Source: Pseudomonadota bacterium
GTDB lineage: Bacteria > Pseudomonadota > Alphaproteobacteria > Caulobacterales > Aquidulcibacteraceae
Assembly: GCA_023410295.1 (NCBI GenBank)
Contig: JAEYPY010000197.1
Span: forward strand, 1 to 7,836
Direction of reading: 5' to 3'
Length of the DNA stretch: 7,836 nucleotides
Shown here: piece after piece, positions 6,426-7,836 of the stretch
Position numbering within the stretch: position 1 is the stretch's first letter
Layout: the number at the start of each line of letters is the position of its first letter
Notes under the pieces: model-generated
Databases searched by the model: none
Seen by the model: only the letters and a program-made list of their open reading frames with translations
Told to the model about the DNA's origin: nothing
Program-made: the position numbers and the translations under genes

Positions 6426-7042
6426 GCCGGCGCGGCTTCCGTGTTTCTGCGGCCGCCGAGCGCGGCGATCAGTTCTTCGCGGCCGCGGATGACGAGATAC
6501 TTCACGTACTCGGCGCAGATGCGGCCTGCGGCGCCGAGGTCCCGCCGCCACAGTGCGGGGTCGGTCCAGCGCGTCCGCACTGGATAGCGGTGGATCGTGA
6601 CTTCCGGCAGCACGGCTTTGAGTTCGGCGTAGGAGCGCGGCATGTGATAATCGTCGGTCACCAGGATGAGGCTGCTGTAGCGGTGCTGGCGCGCCCAGGC
6701 GGCGGTTTCCGAGGCATTGCCCAACGTATCGTCAGCGCTGCGGCCAAGATCGATGCAGCATTGCGCGAGTTCTTCATCGACGCCGAGCGCAGCGTCGAGC
6801 AATTCCGCGTCGGTGACGACGCGGTTGACGCCGGAGATGAGTAGGCGCTCGCCCTTGCCTTGCTCAAGCAGTTCAACCCCAGTCGTCAGCCGCTGCAGCG
6901 AACCGCCGGTGAGCGCGACGATGCCTTGCGCTTGCGGCGGCGGCGTGGGTTCTTCGCGCACCTGTTCGGCAAAGCGCCAGAAGCCGGCGACAAAGGCGAC
7001 GACGGCCGCCAAGGCCAGCAAAATCAGAATGGAGCGGATCAT
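6422..7042 (-). CDS. YdcF/DUF218 family membrane-anchored protein
   Basis: A 206-residue protein of the YdcF/SanA (DUF218) family, small alpha/beta proteins linked in various bacteria to envelope integrity; the reaction is not settled. Residues 4-22 form one membrane segment, followed by a short proline-rich linker (EPTPPP, 31-36) and the soluble domain. Family motifs: IVALTGGSLQRL (41-52), LLISG (67-71), a DDTLGNASET block (104-113, Asn109 and Glu112), and ILVTDDYHMPRS (126-137), including the His-Met-Pro-Arg-Ser of the family. The start at 7042 gives an ATGA overlap with the ftsX stop and leads straight into the membrane helix; an in-frame extension upstream is arginine-rich antisense-like sequence and was dropped. 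Topology is probably N-in with the domain in the periplasm. Confidence 0.88.
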   Translation of the reverse strand: MIRSILILLALAAVVAFVAGFWRFAEQVREEPTPPPQAQGIVALTGGSLQRLTTGVELLEQGKGERLLISGVNRVVTDAELLDAALGVDEELAQCCIDLGRSADDTLGNASETAAWARQHRYSSLILVTDDYHMPRSYAELKAVLPEVTIHRYPVRTRWTDPALWRRDLGAAGRICAEYVKYLVIRGREELIAALGGRRNTEAAPA

Positions 7043-7836
7043 CCGAGCCGCGCCGCCTTGGCGTGGAAATAGCCGGCCGCGGCGCGCGCGCCGGCGCCGG
7101 CGGCAATCGCCGCGATGAGCGGCGCGGCGACGATGGGCGCAAGGTCGATCGGCAGAATCATCTCGCGCAAAGACTGAACGCTCAGGCCGGGCGCGGCCAG
7201 CAGCAACACCACCAAAGCGGCGACGCCGGCAAGTACGCCGCCGATCAACCCGGCATAGAGCCCTATCACAGCCGCTTCGTCTGCGATGCGGCCAGCGGCC
7301 TGGCTGCGCGTTGCGCCGAGATCGCACATCACGGTCACAAGTTCCCGCCGCCGCGCTGCGAGGCTGCGCGCCGAGAGCGAGACGATGATGGCCATCACCA
7401 GCGCAAAGGCGATCGCGCCCCAGAACGCAGCGGTGCGCACGCGCGTGGCGAGGCCTGCGCCGCTGGCATCGTTCGGCGCTTCGATAACTTCTGCCGTCAC
7501 CCCGCCTTGCGCGAGAGCCGCGACGATGTCGCCGGCGACGTCGATGTGTGCGGCTGCGGGCGCGAGCTCGATTTCGATCAGCCGAAGATCCGGCAAGTCC
7601 TCGGGCCGCACGCCGCCGCCGAGCAGGGCGGCTGCGCGGCCGGCCGTCATGGGCGCGGCGCTGGTGACTTGCGTCGTCTGCATCAGCGCCACTTCGGCCG
7701 CGGCGATTCCGGCCGGGCCTTCGGGGGCGATGACTTGGACGATGGCGTAGTTGGAGCGCGCGGCCTCGTAATTGGCGGCGACGCGGTCAACCGCGCGGGC
7801 GGCAAGCCCCGCGGCCGCGGCGGCGAAGACCGCGAA
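7039..7836 (-). CDS. ftsX: Cell division ABC transporter permease FtsX, C-terminal part (5' end outside window)
   Basis: The last 265 residues of an FtsX-type permease; the frame stays open to the window edge, so the start lies beyond 7836. FtsX pairs with the ATPase FtsE and relays signals to peptidoglycan hydrolases at the division site. Seen: the end of the first membrane helix (FAVFAAAAGL), an outer loop of about 130 residues with the YAIVQV and DLRLIEIELAP strands, a second helix AFWGAIAFALVMAIIVSLSA, then the cytoplasmic coupling segment RRRELVTVMCDLGATRSQ, which is typical of FtsX, and two more hydrophobic helices near the C-terminus. Only a short part of the N-terminus seems missing. 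The GTG at 7692 is internal and is not a start. ftsE would be expected upstream, outside the window. The stop overlaps the ydcF-like start (ATGA). Confidence 0.88.
   Translation of the reverse strand, partial: FAVFAAAAAGLAARAVDRVAANYEAARSNYAIVQVIAPEGPAGIAAAEVALMQTTQVTSAAPMTAGRAAALLGGGVRPEDLPDLRLIEIELAPAAAHIDVAGDIVAALAQGGVTAEVIEAPNDASGAGLATRVRTAAFWGAIAFALVMAIIVSLSARSLAARRRELVTVMCDLGATRSQAAGRIADEAAVIGLYAGLIGGVLAGVAALVVLLLAAPGLSVQSLREMILPIDLAPIVAAPLIAAIAAGAGARAAAGYFHAKAARLG

Noticed and set aside
6426..6551. A longer plsC start at 6551
   Set aside because: It adds 42 mostly arginine-rich residues overlapping the ydcF-like gene; the ATGA-coupled start at 6425 precedes the membrane segment directly.
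5433..6587. A 384-codon open frame on the plus strand, opposite the DUF2125, plsC and ydcF-like genes
   Set aside because: It spans several real genes in antisense and is rich in Arg, His and Asp, with no recognisable domain. Long spurious frames are expected in GC-rich DNA.

Overview
The window looks like chromosomal DNA of a GC-rich alphaproteobacterium. The evidence is the gene content and order (metX-metW, chorismate mutase-tyrC, a DUF2125 protein, and an ftsX-ydcF-plsC run), the GC-rich third codon positions and the near-absence of intergenic space. A Caulobacterales/Hyphomonadaceae-type organism is a reasonable guess, but nothing here proves it. All assignments come from reading motifs by eye. 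No database search was run.

Layout: (a) 16-2891, minus strand: metX -> metW -> a DUF2235 alpha/beta-hydrolase, tightly packed and probably one transcript. (b) 2892-3010: a 119-bp divergent intergenic region holding the leaders of metX (minus) and of the chorismate mutase gene (plus), with two inverted repeats. (c) 3011-4728, plus strand: chorismate mutase -> tyrC, joined by a TGATG stop/start overlap. This is the route from chorismate to prephenate and on to 4-hydroxyphenylpyruvate or tyrosine. (d) 4725-7836, minus strand: ftsX (cut by the window end) -> ydcF-like DUF218 gene -> plsC -> DUF2125 gene, joined by two ATGA overlaps and a 3-bp gap. This run carries envelope functions: division/peptidoglycan control, a membrane-anchored DUF218 protein, phosphatidic acid synthesis and an anchored envelope protein. 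The tyrC and DUF2125 genes meet tail to tail and share one palindromic CTAG as both stop codons.

The most notable point is in the methionine pair. The MetX protein keeps the family scaffold and the expected catalytic Asp (D313) and His (H346), but the nucleophile-elbow serine is replaced by glycine (GPGFGG, residues 154-159, where GGSxGG is expected). The HAL[T/S]G loop also reads HALTS. Its partner MetW keeps the SAM-binding motif but has lost the usual C-terminal PYxWYDTPNIH-type block. The pair looks intact and expressed but catalytically altered. A second point is the chorismate mutase: an AroQ domain is fused to about 180 residues that resemble a worn prephenate dehydratase plus ACT region, as if descended from a PheA-type P-protein. 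No stretch over 300 bp lacks a gene.
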